The notes under the pieces were generated by a model. The model searched no databases, was not told the DNA's origin, and saw only the letters and a list, made by a program, of their open reading frames with translations. A DNA stretch of 64,000 nucleotides, from the NCBI RefSeq assembly GCF_001428805.1, contig NZ_LMIS01000001.1, forward strand, positions 3,169,075 through 3,233,074, given 5' to 3'. Positions 50,364 to 59,767 of this stretch are shown one piece after another. The position numbers and the translations under genes were made by a program. The first letter of the stretch is position 1, and each line of letters starts with the position of its first letter. Source of the stretch: Aeromicrobium sp. Root236. Its GTDB lineage: Bacteria; Actinomycetota; Actinomycetes; Propionibacteriales; Nocardioidaceae.

Positions 50364-50996
50364 CTAGGCCAGTGCGTCGGCGACGGCGTGGGCCGCCGCC
50401 AGCACCAGCGGCTCGACCGTCGCGGCGTCGATGTCGTGAAGGCTGACGATGCCGACCGACGCCTCGAGCCCGGGCACGCCCCGCACCGGGGCAGCGAGGC
50501 CGGCGGCACCGGGCTGGAGCTCGCCGGACGTGCTGGCGACGCCGTCAGCGTCAGCACGGCCCAGCAGGATCGCCTTGCCCGCCGCGCCCGTGTCGAGCCG
50601 GTGACGCGCACCGACCCGATAGGCCACGTGCATGTCGCTGCGGCTCGGCTCGACGACGACGAGCGCCACCGCGTCGTCACCGTCGGCGATCGTCAGGTGC
50701 GCCGTGGCTCCGCTGGCATCGGCGAGCCGCGTCAGCGCCGGCGTCGCGCGCGACTTGAGCTCGGGCAGGTACGCGTTGCGGAACGCCATCATGCCGAACC
50801 CGGCGCCGATGCGGCCCTGGTCGTCGCGGTGCAGGAGGTCGTGCTCCTCGAGCGTCACGATGAGCCGGTACGCCACGGTGCGGCTGATGCCCAGCGACTC
50901 GGCGATCTCGTTGATCGTGAACCGCGAGTCCGACCCGGCGACGAGGGCCAGGATGCGCAGCCCACGGTCGAGCGTCTGCGCGGTCTCGGCGGCCAT
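50364..50996 (-). CDS. IclR family regulator, likely controlling homogentisate genes
   Basis: The 210-residue protein has the IclR helix-turn-helix (RGLRILALVAGSDSRFTINEIAESLGISRTVAYRLIVTLEE) and an effector domain (VGARHRLDTGAAGKAILLGR). It is shorter than typical IclR proteins (about 250), lacking part of the C-terminal domain. It lies directly after fahA on the opposite strand, and homogentisate clusters are commonly IclR-controlled, so regulation of hmgA and fahA is likely. Confidence 0.9.
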   Translation of the reverse strand: MAAETAQTLDRGLRILALVAGSDSRFTINEIAESLGISRTVAYRLIVTLEEHDLLHRDDQGRIGAGFGMMAFRNAYLPELKSRATPALTRLADASGATAHLTIADGDDAVALVVVEPSRSDMHVAYRVGARHRLDTGAAGKAILLGRADADGVASTSGELQPGAAGLAAPVRGVPGLEASVGIVSLHDIDAATVEPLVLAAAHAVADALA

Positions 50997-51033
50997 CGGT
51001 CCTCCTCGGTCGGTCGTTGAAGTCTGGCAGGCG

Positions 51034-52398
51034 TCAGAGCATGGCGCCGGGATTGAGGATGCCGGCCGGATCGAGGGCGGCCTTGACCCGGCGGTTGAGG
51101 TCCATGACCTCGGGGCCGAGGTAGGCCGGCAGCCAGCCCTTCTTGAGCCGGCCGACGCCGTGCTCGCCCGTGATCGTGCCGCCCAGGCCGATCGCGAGGT
51201 CCATGATCTGCCCGTACGCCGCCTTGGCCCGCACGGTCTCGTCAGGATCCGACGCGTCGAACACGATCAAGGGGTGCGTGTTGCCGTCGCCGGCGTGGGC
51301 GATGACCGCGACCGTGATGACGTGCTCGGCGGCGATCGCCTCGATGCCGCGGACGAGTGCACCGAGCTGCGGCACGGGCACTCCGACGTCCTCGAGCAGC
51401 AGCGAGCCCTTCTGCTCCAGCGAGGGGATGACCATGCGGCGGGCCACGACGAACGCCTCACCGGTCTCGGCGTCGTCGGTCGAGAACGCCTCGGTGCTGT
51501 GGTTGGCCTGGCAGAGGGCCGTGACCTCCGCGATCTCGGCGACACCGTGGGCCGCCGGCTCGTCCGACTGCACCACGAGCATCGCCTCGGCGCTGCGGTC
51601 GAGACCCATCTTGGTGACGTCCTCGACGGCGTTGATCGAGGTGCGATCCATGAGCTCGAGCATTGCCGGTCGCATCGTGCGGGTGATGTCGAGGACGGTC
51701 TGGGTCGCGTCGTCGAGCGAGCCGAACGTGGCGACCAGCGTGCAGGGCGGCCGCTGCGCCGGGACGAGCCGCAGCACGACCCGCGTGATGATCCCGAGCG
51801 TTCCTTCGCTGCCGACGAACAGCTTGGTCAGCGACAACCCCGCAGCGTCCTTGAGCCGCGGGCCGCCGAGCTCGACCACGGTGCCGTCGGCGAGGACCAC
51901 GGTCATGCCGAGGACGTAGTCGCTCGTCACGCCGTACTTGACGCAGCACAGCCCGCCGGCATTGGTCGCCACGTTGCCGCCGATCGAGCAGATCTCGTAC
52001 GACGAGGGGTCCGGGGGATACCAGAGACCGTGCGCGGCGGCCGCCGCCTTGACCTCGGCGTTGAGGGCGCCGGGCTCGACGACGGCGATGCGGGTCGCCG
52101 GGTCGATCTCGACGGCTCGCATCCGCTCGAGCGACACGACGAGACACCCGGCGAGCGCCGACGCGCCGCCCGACAGCCCGGTCCCGGCGCCACGGGGCAC
52201 GACGGCGAGCCGGTGCGCGGCGGCAAAGCGTACGGCCGCCTGCACGTCCGCCGTCGACGTCGCGCGTATGACTGCGAGCGGGACACCGGACCCGGGGTCG
52301 TTGGCCCGGTCCCACCGGTAGCCGGCCATCGAGTCCGGGTCGACCAGCAGCGCCCCGTCGGGCAGCCCGGCGGCGAGCTCGTCGAGGTCGGGCGTCAC
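51034..52398 (-). CDS. FAD-linked oxidase, GlcD/D-2-hydroxyacid dehydrogenase type
   Basis: The 454-residue protein has the same architecture as the gene at 7221-8663: a PCMH FAD-binding domain (VVPRGAGTGLSGGASALAGC, then ICSIGGNVATNAGGLCCVKYGVTSDYVLG) and a cap ending in AHAGDGNTHPL and GTITGEHGVGRLKKGWLP. It oxidises a 2-hydroxyacid such as D-lactate or glycolate. It is transcribed after the AI-2E gene with 7 bp between them. The close similarity to the island gene makes them likely paralogues. Confidence 0.9.
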   Translation of the reverse strand: MTPDLDELAAGLPDGALLVDPDSMAGYRWDRANDPGSGVPLAVIRATSTADVQAAVRFAAAHRLAVVPRGAGTGLSGGASALAGCLVVSLERMRAVEIDPATRIAVVEPGALNAEVKAAAAAHGLWYPPDPSSYEICSIGGNVATNAGGLCCVKYGVTSDYVLGMTVVLADGTVVELGGPRLKDAAGLSLTKLFVGSEGTLGIITRVVLRLVPAQRPPCTLVATFGSLDDATQTVLDITRTMRPAMLELMDRTSINAVEDVTKMGLDRSAEAMLVVQSDEPAAHGVAEIAEVTALCQANHSTEAFSTDDAETGEAFVVARRMVIPSLEQKGSLLLEDVGVPVPQLGALVRGIEAIAAEHVITVAVIAHAGDGNTHPLIVFDASDPDETVRAKAAYGQIMDLAIGLGGTITGEHGVGRLKKGWLPAYLGPEVMDLNRRVKAALDPAGILNPGAML

Positions 52399-52405
52399 CG
52401 GCGGG

Positions 52406-53539
52406 TCAGTCCTCGGCGAGGGTCTCGGCGGACTCGGAGTCCTCCTTGGGCGCCAGCACCGAGACCGAGTCGTCGATCCGCTCGTTGAGGTAGCGCAGCA
52501 CCTCGGCGACCGTCGCGACGACCGGCACCGCGAGGAACGCCCCGGTGATGCCGAACAGCGTGCTGCCGGCGGTCACCGAGAGCAGGACGACGGCGGGGTG
52601 GAGGTTCATGTTCTTGCCCTGCAGCCACGGCGACAGGACGTTGCCCTCGAGCTGCTGGACGAAGACCACGATGCCGAGGGCGAACAGCGCGTCGCTCGTG
52701 CCGTTGGTGACGAGCGTGACGAGCACGGCCAGCGCACCGCTGACGAAGGCACCGATGATCGGGATGTACGCACCGAAGAACGTGACGACGCCGAGGGGCA
52801 CGGCCAGCGGCGAGCCGAGGATCGCCAGACCGCCGCCGATGATGACGGCGTCGATCAGCGCGACGAGGGTCTGGGTGCGGATGAAGCCGCCGAGCGTGTT
52901 CCACGCCCGCTGCAGGACCTCGACGAGGTGCACGCCTGCACGCTGACCTCCGAGCGTCCGGACCCAGGGAAGGAACTTGTGCCCGTCCTTGACGAAGAAG
53001 AACGTCAGCATCAGGACCAGGACGAGGTTGACGATGACGGACGTCGCGGTGCCGATCGTCGAGAAGACGCCGGAGCTGATGGCGCTGGCGCTCTCGGTGA
53101 GCTTGCCTTGCACCGCCTCGATGGCGCGGGTGATCTGGCCGTCGGACAGGTTGAGCGGCTCGCCGGTGACCCAGTCGCGGACCTTCTGGAGGCCGTCGGA
53201 CGCTCCGGCGGCGACCTCGCTGGCCTGGCCGGCGACCTGCGGGGTGAGGACGGCGATCACGCCGACGACGGCGCCGATGAATCCCAGCACGATCGTGATG
53301 GCGGCGAGGGCGTCGGGCCAGCCCTTGGAGCGGAGCCACGCCGCCGGCGGGCCGAGCACCGTCGTCACGATGAGGGCGAGCGAGACGGGATAGATGACCA
53401 TCCACACGGTCCCGAGGATGTGACCCACGACCCAGGCCGCCAGGGCGATGACGATGAGCCGCAGGCCCCAGCGCTGCAGGACGTCGAGCCCCTCGTCGAT
53501 CACGACACCGCGGTCACGGATCTTCTTGTTCTTGGCCAC
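52406..53539 (-). CDS. AI-2E family transporter
   Basis: The 377-residue membrane protein has several hydrophobic segments (LIVIALAAWVVGHILGTVWMVIY, VIVNLVLVLMLTFFFVKDG and others) and the family landmarks GGFIRTQTLVALIDAVIIGGGLAILG, PLGVVTFFGAYIPIIGAFVSGALAVLV and the Q-L-E-G-N-V-L-S-P segment (FVQQLEGNVLSPWLQGKNMNLHP). The family contains TqsA, linked to AI-2 export, and sodium/proton antiporters; the substrate is not predictable. The C-terminus is acidic (EDSESAETLAED). Confidence 0.93.
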   Translation of the reverse strand: MAKNKKIRDRGVVIDEGLDVLQRWGLRLIVIALAAWVVGHILGTVWMVIYPVSLALIVTTVLGPPAAWLRSKGWPDALAAITIVLGFIGAVVGVIAVLTPQVAGQASEVAAGASDGLQKVRDWVTGEPLNLSDGQITRAIEAVQGKLTESASAISSGVFSTIGTATSVIVNLVLVLMLTFFFVKDGHKFLPWVRTLGGQRAGVHLVEVLQRAWNTLGGFIRTQTLVALIDAVIIGGGLAILGSPLAVPLGVVTFFGAYIPIIGAFVSGALAVLVTLVTNGTSDALFALGIVVFVQQLEGNVLSPWLQGKNMNLHPAVVLLSVTAGSTLFGITGAFLAVPVVATVAEVLRYLNERIDDSVSVLAPKEDSESAETLAED

Positions 53540-53576
53540 CTGCTCAGCCTAGGGCCATGCGGGTCCCGGGCACGTC

Positions 53577-54512
53577 CTAGCCGGCGCCGCCTGCGCGGAA
53601 GTCGACCCACGCGTCGTTCATGCGCTCGACCTGGCCGGGCGTGAACATGTACATGCACGAGTCCTGGCTGTAGTCCATGAAGTTGTGGATCGGGTCCTTG
53701 CCTGGCGCGGTGCAGGTGTCGGCGCCGTTGGGGCAGTCGAACTGCGGGATCGCCTCACGCGGGGTGTCCGCCACGAAGTCGCCGGAGGCCGAGCAGCCGC
53801 TCTTGAACGTGTGCTCGAGCATCAGCCAGTGGCCGACCTCGTGGGTGAGCGTGTCGCCGAGGGCGTACTTGCCGGCCGTGCCGCCCGGCATCGACTCGTC
53901 GAGCATCACGACGCCGTCGATGAAGTCCCGCCCGTTGTTGTAGCCCTTGGGGAAGTAGGCCCAGCCGAGCAGCCCGTCGCCGATGTTGGCGGTGTAGACG
54001 TTGAGGGTGGTCGAGTCGCCCTCGTACAGCGCCTTCTTCATGTCGCGCTCGTTCTTGCCGGGCACGACGGTGTACCACGCGGGGTTCGTCGTCCAGGTGA
54101 TCTTGGCGAGCGAGAAACGGAAGGGTGAGTTCGCCGCGCCGGTCCCGGTCTTGCCGGCGTACGAGTCGTTGAGGACCTTGGTCTGCGCGTTGATCATGGT
54201 CGTCCAGCGCGTCTTCTCCGGACCCGACAGCGTGTGGTCGGAGACGACGTGGAAGATCGTCGGGATGTGCACGCTGCCGTTCGGCAGGCGCGGGGCGTCC
54301 TTGATGACGCCGTACGCATTGGCCTCGTTCTTGGAGTAGAGCTCCGGCTCCTTGGCCTTGCTGCCCTTGGCCACACGTGCGGCGCTGGGTGCGCAGTCCT
54401 CGGCCCCGGGCGACGGTGCAGCGGAGACGCTCTGCGTGGCTCCGGCCGCGGTCATCATGCCACCGACCAGGACGGCCACCGGCAGCCAGCGGACCAACGA
54501 ATGACGACGCAT
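53577..54512 (-). CDS. Secreted pappalysin-like (M43) zinc metalloprotease
   Basis: The 311-residue protein starts with a signal peptide (RRHSLVRWLPVAVLVGGMMTAAGATQSVSA). The active site HEVGHWLMLEH is the extended zinc motif HExxHxxxxxH of metzincins, and a Met-turn region (MDYSQDSCMYMFTPGQ) follows about 60 residues later, both as in M43 cytophagalysins. Several cysteines (SGCSASG, QFDCPNGADTC) suggest disulfides. It probably acts outside the cell. A good ribosome binding site (AAGGGAGAA) precedes the ATG. There is no obvious partner nearby. Confidence 0.9.
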   Translation of the reverse strand: MRRHSLVRWLPVAVLVGGMMTAAGATQSVSAAPSPGAEDCAPSAARVAKGSKAKEPELYSKNEANAYGVIKDAPRLPNGSVHIPTIFHVVSDHTLSGPEKTRWTTMINAQTKVLNDSYAGKTGTGAANSPFRFSLAKITWTTNPAWYTVVPGKNERDMKKALYEGDSTTLNVYTANIGDGLLGWAYFPKGYNNGRDFIDGVVMLDESMPGGTAGKYALGDTLTHEVGHWLMLEHTFKSGCSASGDFVADTPREAIPQFDCPNGADTCTAPGKDPIHNFMDYSQDSCMYMFTPGQVERMNDAWVDFRAGGAG

Positions 54513-54584
54513 GACTTCTCCCTTGACGACGGGCAGTTTCAGTCAAGGTACGCCCTGCGGGCCCGGTCGGCGAGTGCTCGGCGC

Positions 54585-55253
54585 CTACAGGCGCCAGTCC
54601 ACCGGCTCGGCGCCTTGGGCGACGAGGAGCTCGTTGGCCCGGCTGAACGGCTTGGAGCCGAAGAACCCCCGCGACGCCGACAGCGGGCTCGGGTGCACCG
54701 ACTCGATGCGCGGCACGTCGCCCAGCATCGGCGCGAGCCCCTGCGCGTCACGACCCCAGAGGATCGCCACGAGCGGGGTGCCGCGCGCGACGAGGGCACG
54801 GATCGCCTGCTCGGTGACGGCCTCCCAGCCCTTGCCCCGGTGGCTCGCCGGTGTGCCGGGTCGCACCGTCAGCACTCGGTTGAGCAGCAGCACGCCCTGC
54901 CGGGCCCACGGTGTGAGGTCTCCCGACGCCGACCGCGGGATGCCGAGGTCGGTCTCGAGCTCGGTGAAGATGTTGACGAGGCTGCGGGGGAGCGGGCGTA
55001 CGTCGGGCGCCACCGAGAACGACAGCCCGACAGGATGGCCCGGCGTGGGATAGGGGTCCTGACCGGTGATGAGCACGCGTACGCCCGACATCGGCTCCGC
55101 GAACGCCCGCAGGATGTGGTCGCCGGCCGGGAGGTAGGGCCGCCCCGCCGCGATCTCCTCGCGGAGGAACCGGCCCATGGCATGGATCTGCTCCTCGACC
55201 GGTGCCAGGGCCTCGGCCCAGTCCGGAGCCATGATCTCGCTCAGGGGTTTCAC
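54585..55253 (-). CDS. ung: Uracil-DNA glycosylase
   Basis: GTG 55253 is chosen ([16 protein letters not shown]): it has AAGGAG 5 bp upstream and starts inside the MFS stop codon (GTGA). The 222-residue enzyme has the family-1 UDG motifs: the catalytic water-activating loop [39 protein letters not shown] and the leucine/His loop [13 protein letters not shown]. It removes uracil from DNA in base excision repair. Co-transcription with the upstream MFS gene is likely. Confidence 0.95.
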   Translation of the reverse strand: MKPLSEIMAPDWAEALAPVEEQIHAMGRFLREEIAAGRPYLPAGDHILRAFAEPMSGVRVLITGQDPYPTPGHPVGLSFSVAPDVRPLPRSLVNIFTELETDLGIPRSASGDLTPWARQGVLLLNRVLTVRPGTPASHRGKGWEAVTEQAIRALVARGTPLVAILWGRDAQGLAPMLGDVPRIESVHPSPLSASRGFFGSKPFSRANELLVAQGAEPVDWRL

Positions 55254-56398
55254 GACTGCTCCTTGCGCAGCGCCGACGGGGCGAGCAGGCCGGCGAGGAG
55301 GCACCCGACGATCGGCACCGCGAACGCCGTCGTCAGGGACACCCAGTTGGTGAGGATGCCGATGATCGCGGGGCCGGCGAGCAGGCCGAGGTAGCCCGTC
55401 CCGGTGACCCGGGCGAGGTAGGTGCCGGAGGCGGCCGGGTCGATGTTGCCGGCGGCACTGAAGAACTGCGGCACGCAACCGGCGAGCCCGACGCCGAAGA
55501 CCGCCCAGGCGACGATCGCGACGGCGGGGTTGGGCGCGAGCGCCGCCCCGAGCAGGCCGGCGGCACCGACGAGCGCGGCCCGTTGGACGTACGCGGCGGC
55601 GCCGATGCGCGCGACGACCCGGTCGGCCACGAGGCGCACGAGCGTCATGGTGATCGAGAACGCGCCGAACGCCCAGGCCGCGACCGTCTTGCTCGCGTCG
55701 AGGGAGTCGTGCAGGTGCACCGTGCTCCAGTCGTACGCGACGCCCTCGGAGAGCAGCAGCATGAACGCGAGCAGCGACAGCACCACGACGCGAGGCGTCC
55801 ACGGCGCGTGGGCGCGCGGGGCACCGGACTCGCGGATCGTGCCTGGCGACGGCGGCAGCAGCGAGGGCCTCACCGCGAGGGTGAGGACGAAGCCGAGCAG
55901 GCCGGCAGCCGCCAAGGTCAGCCGCACGTCGACGTCGAGGGCGATCAGCCCGCCGCCGATGATCGAGGCGAGCAACCCGCCCAGCGAGAAGAACGCGTGG
56001 AACGCGCTGATGATCGGCCGGCCGTACGCGCGCTCGACCTCGACGGCCTGGGCGTTCTGCGACACGTCGATGACGCCGTTGAAGGCGCCGAGGAGGCCGA
56101 GGGCCACCGCCAGCGCCGGCACGTTCGTCGCGAGGCCGGGCCCGACGAGGCAGACGCTCAGGGCGAGCCCGGCGATGACCACGACGACGCGGCTGCCGAA
56201 GCGGTCGATCAGCCGGCCGCCGACCTGCATGCCGAGCAGCGCGCTGCCGCCGAGGAGGAGCAGCAGGTAGCCGAGCACGACCGTGCTGGCCCCGGTGCGG
56301 TCACGGATCTCCGGGATGTTGACGACCCACATGCCGAGGAGGAACCCGTTCAACGCGAAGATCGCGAAGGTGGACCTTCGCGCGGCGGATGGCGGCAT
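55250..56398 (-). CDS. MFS transporter
   Basis: The 382-residue protein has about 12 membrane segments, starting at [26 protein letters not shown]. The inner loops include [15 protein letters not shown] (the MFS cytoplasmic motif G-x-L-x-D-R-x-G) and [12 protein letters not shown] in the second half. The [12 protein letters not shown] opening is common to sugar- or fucose-type MFS permeases of actinobacteria. The substrate is unknown. It is divergent from another MFS gene with 45 bp between the starts. Confidence 0.9.
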   Translation of the reverse strand: MPPSAARRSTFAIFALNGFLLGMWVVNIPEIRDRTGASTVVLGYLLLLLGGSALLGMQVGGRLIDRFGSRVVVVIAGLALSVCLVGPGLATNVPALAVALGLLGAFNGVIDVSQNAQAVEVERAYGRPIISAFHAFFSLGGLLASIIGGGLIALDVDVRLTLAAAGLLGFVLTLAVRPSLLPPSPGTIRESGAPRAHAPWTPRVVVLSLLAFMLLLSEGVAYDWSTVHLHDSLDASKTVAAWAFGAFSITMTLVRLVADRVVARIGAAAYVQRAALVGAAGLLGAALAPNPAVAIVAWAVFGVGLAGCVPQFFSAAGNIDPAASGTYLARVTGTGYLGLLAGPAIIGILTNWVSLTTAFAVPIVGCLLAGLLAPSALRKEQS

Positions 56399-56443
56399 GC
56401 TCCGACCCTATCGAGGCGCCTGGTGCCCTACAGTTGTCAGGCT

Positions 56444-57658
56444 GTGTCAGCAATCGCCGCCTACCGCGCACTCCTGCGGATCGTCGGGCCCGCCTACATC
56501 CTCGTAGCCTTCCTCGGGCGGATTCCGCTTGCCATGAGCCAGCTCGGCGTGCTGGTCCTGGTCAGCTCCAAGCTCGACAGCTACGGCGCGGGCGGTGCCG
56601 CGGCGGGCATCCTCGCGGTCTCAAACGCGATCGGCTCGCCGCTCGCCGGCGCCCTCGCCGACCGCATCGGCCAGCGCCCGGTCGTGCTCGTGCAGTCGCT
56701 GGTCGGCGCCGCGGGCCTGGCGTCGGTGGTGCTCGTGACCGACCCCGACGCGTCCCGCGCACTGATCTTCGCGGTAGCGGGTATCACCGGTTTCGCGATG
56801 CCGCAGGTCGGGCCGCTCGCCCGCGTACGGTGGCGGCCCATCACGCGCGACGAGGGTGACCAGCGCCGGCTCGTGGACGCGGCGTTCTCCTACGAGGGGG
56901 CGGCCGACGAGGCGTCGTTCGTGCTCGGCCCGGCGATGATCGGCATCCTCGCGATCCTCGCTGAGCCGGCCGGCGCGCTGCTGGCTGCGGCGGCGATCCT
57001 GGCGGTCTTCGGCTCATGGTTCGCGATCCACTGGACCTCCGAGCTCGTGTCGAAGCGCTCGACGACCGGTGGCGTCGGCTCCGAACCGCTCTGGTCCGTG
57101 GCGTTCGCGGTGCTCGTGGTCGCCCAGCTGTGCATCGGCGCGATCTTCGGCAGCGTGCAGACCGGCACCGCGGTGCTGGCCCGCGCCGACGGTCACGCCG
57201 GGAGTGCCGGGCTGATCCATGCGGTGCTCGGCATCGGCAGCGTGACGGCAGGGCTGGCGATCACCGCGCTGCCTGAGCGGATCCTCTACGCCACGCGCAT
57301 GCTCGTCGCGGCGGTCGGACTGCTCCTGTTGTCGGCGCCGTTGCTGCTCGTGGACTCGATCGGCTCACTGGTCCTCGTCATCGCGCTGCTGGGCTTCGCC
57401 GTGGCGCCCTACATGATCAGCAACTTTGCCCTTGCCGGGATCCTCGTGCCCGTGCACCGGGTGGGGACCGCCATGACGCTGCTCGCCGGGGCGACCGGCA
57501 TCGGGTACGCCCTGGGCGCCTCGGTCGCCGGCCGGCTCGCGGACGAGGGCGGCCACACCCCGGCGTTCGCCGTCACGGTCGGTGCGGCCGGCGTCGCGGT
57601 GCTCCTGGCGGGCGTGGCCAACAAGGCGCTGCGCGAAGCCCGCCCGTACGTCGCCTAG
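56444..57658 (+). CDS. MFS transporter
   Basis: GTG 56444 gives 404 residues with about 12 membrane segments; family similarity begins at AYRALLRIVGPAYILVAFLGRIPLAMSQLGVLVLVSS. The MFS signature GALADRIGQRPVVLV occurs after the second segment. Its N-terminus is typical of actinobacterial drug- or metabolite-efflux MFS proteins. An open frame runs upstream through the divergent MFS gene and is not used. The ald gene converges 9 bp after its stop. Confidence 0.88.
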   Translation: MSAIAAYRALLRIVGPAYILVAFLGRIPLAMSQLGVLVLVSSKLDSYGAGGAAAGILAVSNAIGSPLAGALADRIGQRPVVLVQSLVGAAGLASVVLVTDPDASRALIFAVAGITGFAMPQVGPLARVRWRPITRDEGDQRRLVDAAFSYEGAADEASFVLGPAMIGILAILAEPAGALLAAAAILAVFGSWFAIHWTSELVSKRSTTGGVGSEPLWSVAFAVLVVAQLCIGAIFGSVQTGTAVLARADGHAGSAGLIHAVLGIGSVTAGLAITALPERILYATRMLVAAVGLLLLSAPLLLVDSIGSLVLVIALLGFAVAPYMISNFALAGILVPVHRVGTAMTLLAGATGIGYALGASVAGRLADEGGHTPAFAVTVGAAGVAVLLAGVANKALREARPYVA

Positions 57659-57667
57659 CTCGGTGGG

Positions 57668-58777
57668 TCAGAGCTGGTCGAGCGGGGTGACCTCGAGCTC
57701 GAGGGCTTCGCCGACGGCGGCGTTCACGAGGTGGCCGTCGTGCGTGCTGAGGCCGCCGGCGAGGGCGGCATCGTCGGTCACGGCCTGCTTCCAGCCCTTG
57801 TCCGCCAGCGCCACCGCGTACGGCAGCGTCACGTTGGTCAACGCGTACGTCGAGGTGTGCGGCACGGCGCCGGGCATGTTGGCGACGCAGTAGAAGATCG
57901 AGTCGTGGACCTTGAACGTCGGGTCGTCATGGGTCGTCGCGTGCGAGCTCTCGAAGCAGCCGCCCTGGTCGATCGCGATGTCGACCAGCACCGAGCCCGG
58001 ACGCATCGTTGACACGAGGTCGTCGCTGATGAGCTTGGGCGCCTTGGCGCCGGGCACCAGCACGGCACCGACGACGAGGTCGGCCTGCCTCACGGCCTTC
58101 TCGATCGCGTACGCGTTGGAGGCCACGGTCGTGATGGCGCCGCCGAACTGGGCGTCGACCTGACGTAGCCGGGCGACGTTGAGGTCGAGGATCTGGACCC
58201 GGGCGCCCATGCCATGCGCGACCTGCGCGGCGTTGACGCCGGAGACCCCGGCGCCGATCACGACGACGTCGGCGGGATGGACGCCGGGCACGCCGCCGGG
58301 CAGCACGCCACGGCCGCCGCCGCTGCGCATGAGGTGGTAGAAGCCGACCTGCGGAGCGAGCTTGCCTGCGACCTCGGACATGGGGGCCAGCAACGGCAGC
58401 GAGCGATCGGGCAGCTGCACCGTCTCGTACGCGATGGAGGTCGTGCCGGCCGAGAGCAGGGCGTCGGTGCACTCCCGGCTCGCGGCGAGGTGCAGGTAGG
58501 TGAACAGCGTCTGGCCGCGGCGCATGCGGCCGTACTCCTCGGCGATCGGCTCCTTGACCTTGAGCACCAGCTCGGCGTCGGCCCACACGTCGTCGGCGCG
58601 GTCGAGGATCTTGGCGCCCGCCGCGACGTACTCGTCGTCGGTGATCGAGGAGCCGAGACCGGCGTCGTGCTCGATGACGACGTCGTGACCGTGCCGGGTC
58701 AGCTCGTGGACGCCTGCGGGCGTGATGGCGACGCGGTACTCGTGGTTCTTGACCTCGCGGGGGACACCGACCAGCAT
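57668..58777 (-). CDS. ald: Alanine dehydrogenase
   Basis: ATG 58777 is used because AAGGAG lies 6 bp upstream; an upstream ATG at 58810 lacks one. The 369-residue protein begins MLVGVPREVKNHEYRVAITPAGV, has the substrate lysine region LVLKVKEPIAEEYGRMRRGQTLFTYLHLAA, the NAD motif VIGAGVSGVNAAQVAHGMGA, and DQGGCFESSHATTHDDPTF, all diagnostic. It converts L-alanine reversibly to pyruvate and ammonia. A divergent Lrp regulator and a 5-bp inverted repeat lie upstream, so alanine-responsive induction is likely. Confidence 0.95.
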   Translation of the reverse strand: MLVGVPREVKNHEYRVAITPAGVHELTRHGHDVVIEHDAGLGSSITDDEYVAAGAKILDRADDVWADAELVLKVKEPIAEEYGRMRRGQTLFTYLHLAASRECTDALLSAGTTSIAYETVQLPDRSLPLLAPMSEVAGKLAPQVGFYHLMRSGGGRGVLPGGVPGVHPADVVVIGAGVSGVNAAQVAHGMGARVQILDLNVARLRQVDAQFGGAITTVASNAYAIEKAVRQADLVVGAVLVPGAKAPKLISDDLVSTMRPGSVLVDIAIDQGGCFESSHATTHDDPTFKVHDSIFYCVANMPGAVPHTSTYALTNVTLPYAVALADKGWKQAVTDDAALAGGLSTHDGHLVNAAVGEALELEVTPLDQL

Positions 58778-58820
58778 GACGTGCTCCTTCAGACGGAAAG
58801 TTGCTTCCATCGTGAATCAA

Positions 58821-58838
58821 TTGCGGATCTATGCGCAA
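58821..58838. promoter_or_regulatory. Inverted repeat before ald (Lrp/AsnC operator candidate)
   Basis: TTGCG-GATCTATG-CGCAA is a perfect 5-bp inverted repeat with an 8-bp centre, in the 133-bp region between ald and the divergent Lrp gene. Its span and AT-containing centre suit an Lrp-type site. Confidence 0.5.
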
Positions 58839-58910
58839 CTGAGCGAACAACATTCTGTACGATGGGGATGTCCTGCAGATAGCACCGACTGATGGCCCTC
58901 AGGAGCACCC

Positions 58911-59378
58911 GTGCCGAATGATGTTCGTGAGCTCGACGACGTCGACCAGAGGATCGTCGCGGAGCTGCGCCGCCAGGGCCGACTGCCCAACAATGCGCTC
59001 GCCGAGAAGGTCGGCATCGCGGCCTCGACCTGCCTGACGAGGTTGCGCAGCCTGATGGACCGTGGGGTCATAGCGGGCTTCCACGCCGAGGTCGATCCGG
59101 CGTGGATCGGCCGGCCGATCCAGGCGATGATCGCGGTGCGGCTGCGGGGTGACGCGCGTGGCGCGATCAACGAGTTCTCCGACCGGCTGGCCGGCATGCC
59201 GGAGGTGCTCAACGTCTACTTCCTCGCCGGCGCCGACGACTTCCACGTCCACGTCGCGGCGCAGGATCCCGACGACCTGCGGGCGTTCGTCGTCGACCAC
59301 CTGAGCTCGGCGCCCGAGGTGGCGCTGACCGAGACCAACCTGATCTTCGAGCACAAGAGGGGCAGACTGGCGGAATGA
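58911..59378 (+). CDS. Lrp/AsnC family regulator, probable ald regulator
   Basis: The 155-residue protein has the helix-turn-helix DVDQRIVAELRRQGRLPNNALAEKVGIAASTCLTRLRSL and a RAM domain (YFLAGADDFHVHVAAQDPDDLRAFVVDHL). Lrp proteins divergent from ald are the usual alanine-responsive activators. GTG start. Its stop overlaps the OsmC gene by 4 bp. Confidence 0.92.
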   Translation: MPNDVRELDDVDQRIVAELRRQGRLPNNALAEKVGIAASTCLTRLRSLMDRGVIAGFHAEVDPAWIGRPIQAMIAVRLRGDARGAINEFSDRLAGMPEVLNVYFLAGADDFHVHVAAQDPDDLRAFVVDHLSSAPEVALTETNLIFEHKRGRLAE

Positions 59379-59767
59379 CAGCGATCGAGGCGAGCTTCCG
59401 GACCATACCGGGCACGCAGGCGGCCGAGGGACGTACGGGTGGGCATGCCGTGGTCGTCGACCGGCCGGCCGGTGTCGCGGGTGGTGCCGGAGCCGGGATG
59501 AACGGCGGGCAGCTCCTCGCGCTCGCGATCGGCGGCTGCCTCGCCAACGACGTCCGCTACGTGGCGGCGGTCCGCAACGACACGATCGACGACGTCCAGG
59601 TCGATGTCGCGCTCGAGATCGACAACGGGGTCGTGACGTCCGCCGACGTGGTGATCCGTCTGGTCGTGCCCGAGGGCGTCGACAGCAAGGCGCTGGTGGA
59701 CGAGGCGGTCGAGGCCTCGACGGTGCTGGGCGCCGTGCGCGCCGGCTTCCCGGTCACGGTGCGTTAG
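59375..59767 (+). CDS. OsmC family protein
   Basis: The 130-residue protein has OsmC features: GGQLLALAIGGCLANDVRYVAAVRNDTIDDVQVDVALEI, in which the conserved cysteine of GGCLAND is the peroxide-reactive one; the second catalytic cysteine is replaced by valine/leucine (STVLGAVRAGFPV). Ohr/OsmC proteins reduce organic peroxides with two cysteines; with one left, a thiol-peroxidase role is uncertain. The start overlaps the Lrp stop (ATGA). Confidence 0.85.
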   Translation: MTAIEASFRTIPGTQAAEGRTGGHAVVVDRPAGVAGGAGAGMNGGQLLALAIGGCLANDVRYVAAVRNDTIDDVQVDVALEIDNGVVTSADVVIRLVVPEGVDSKALVDEAVEASTVLGAVRAGFPVTVR

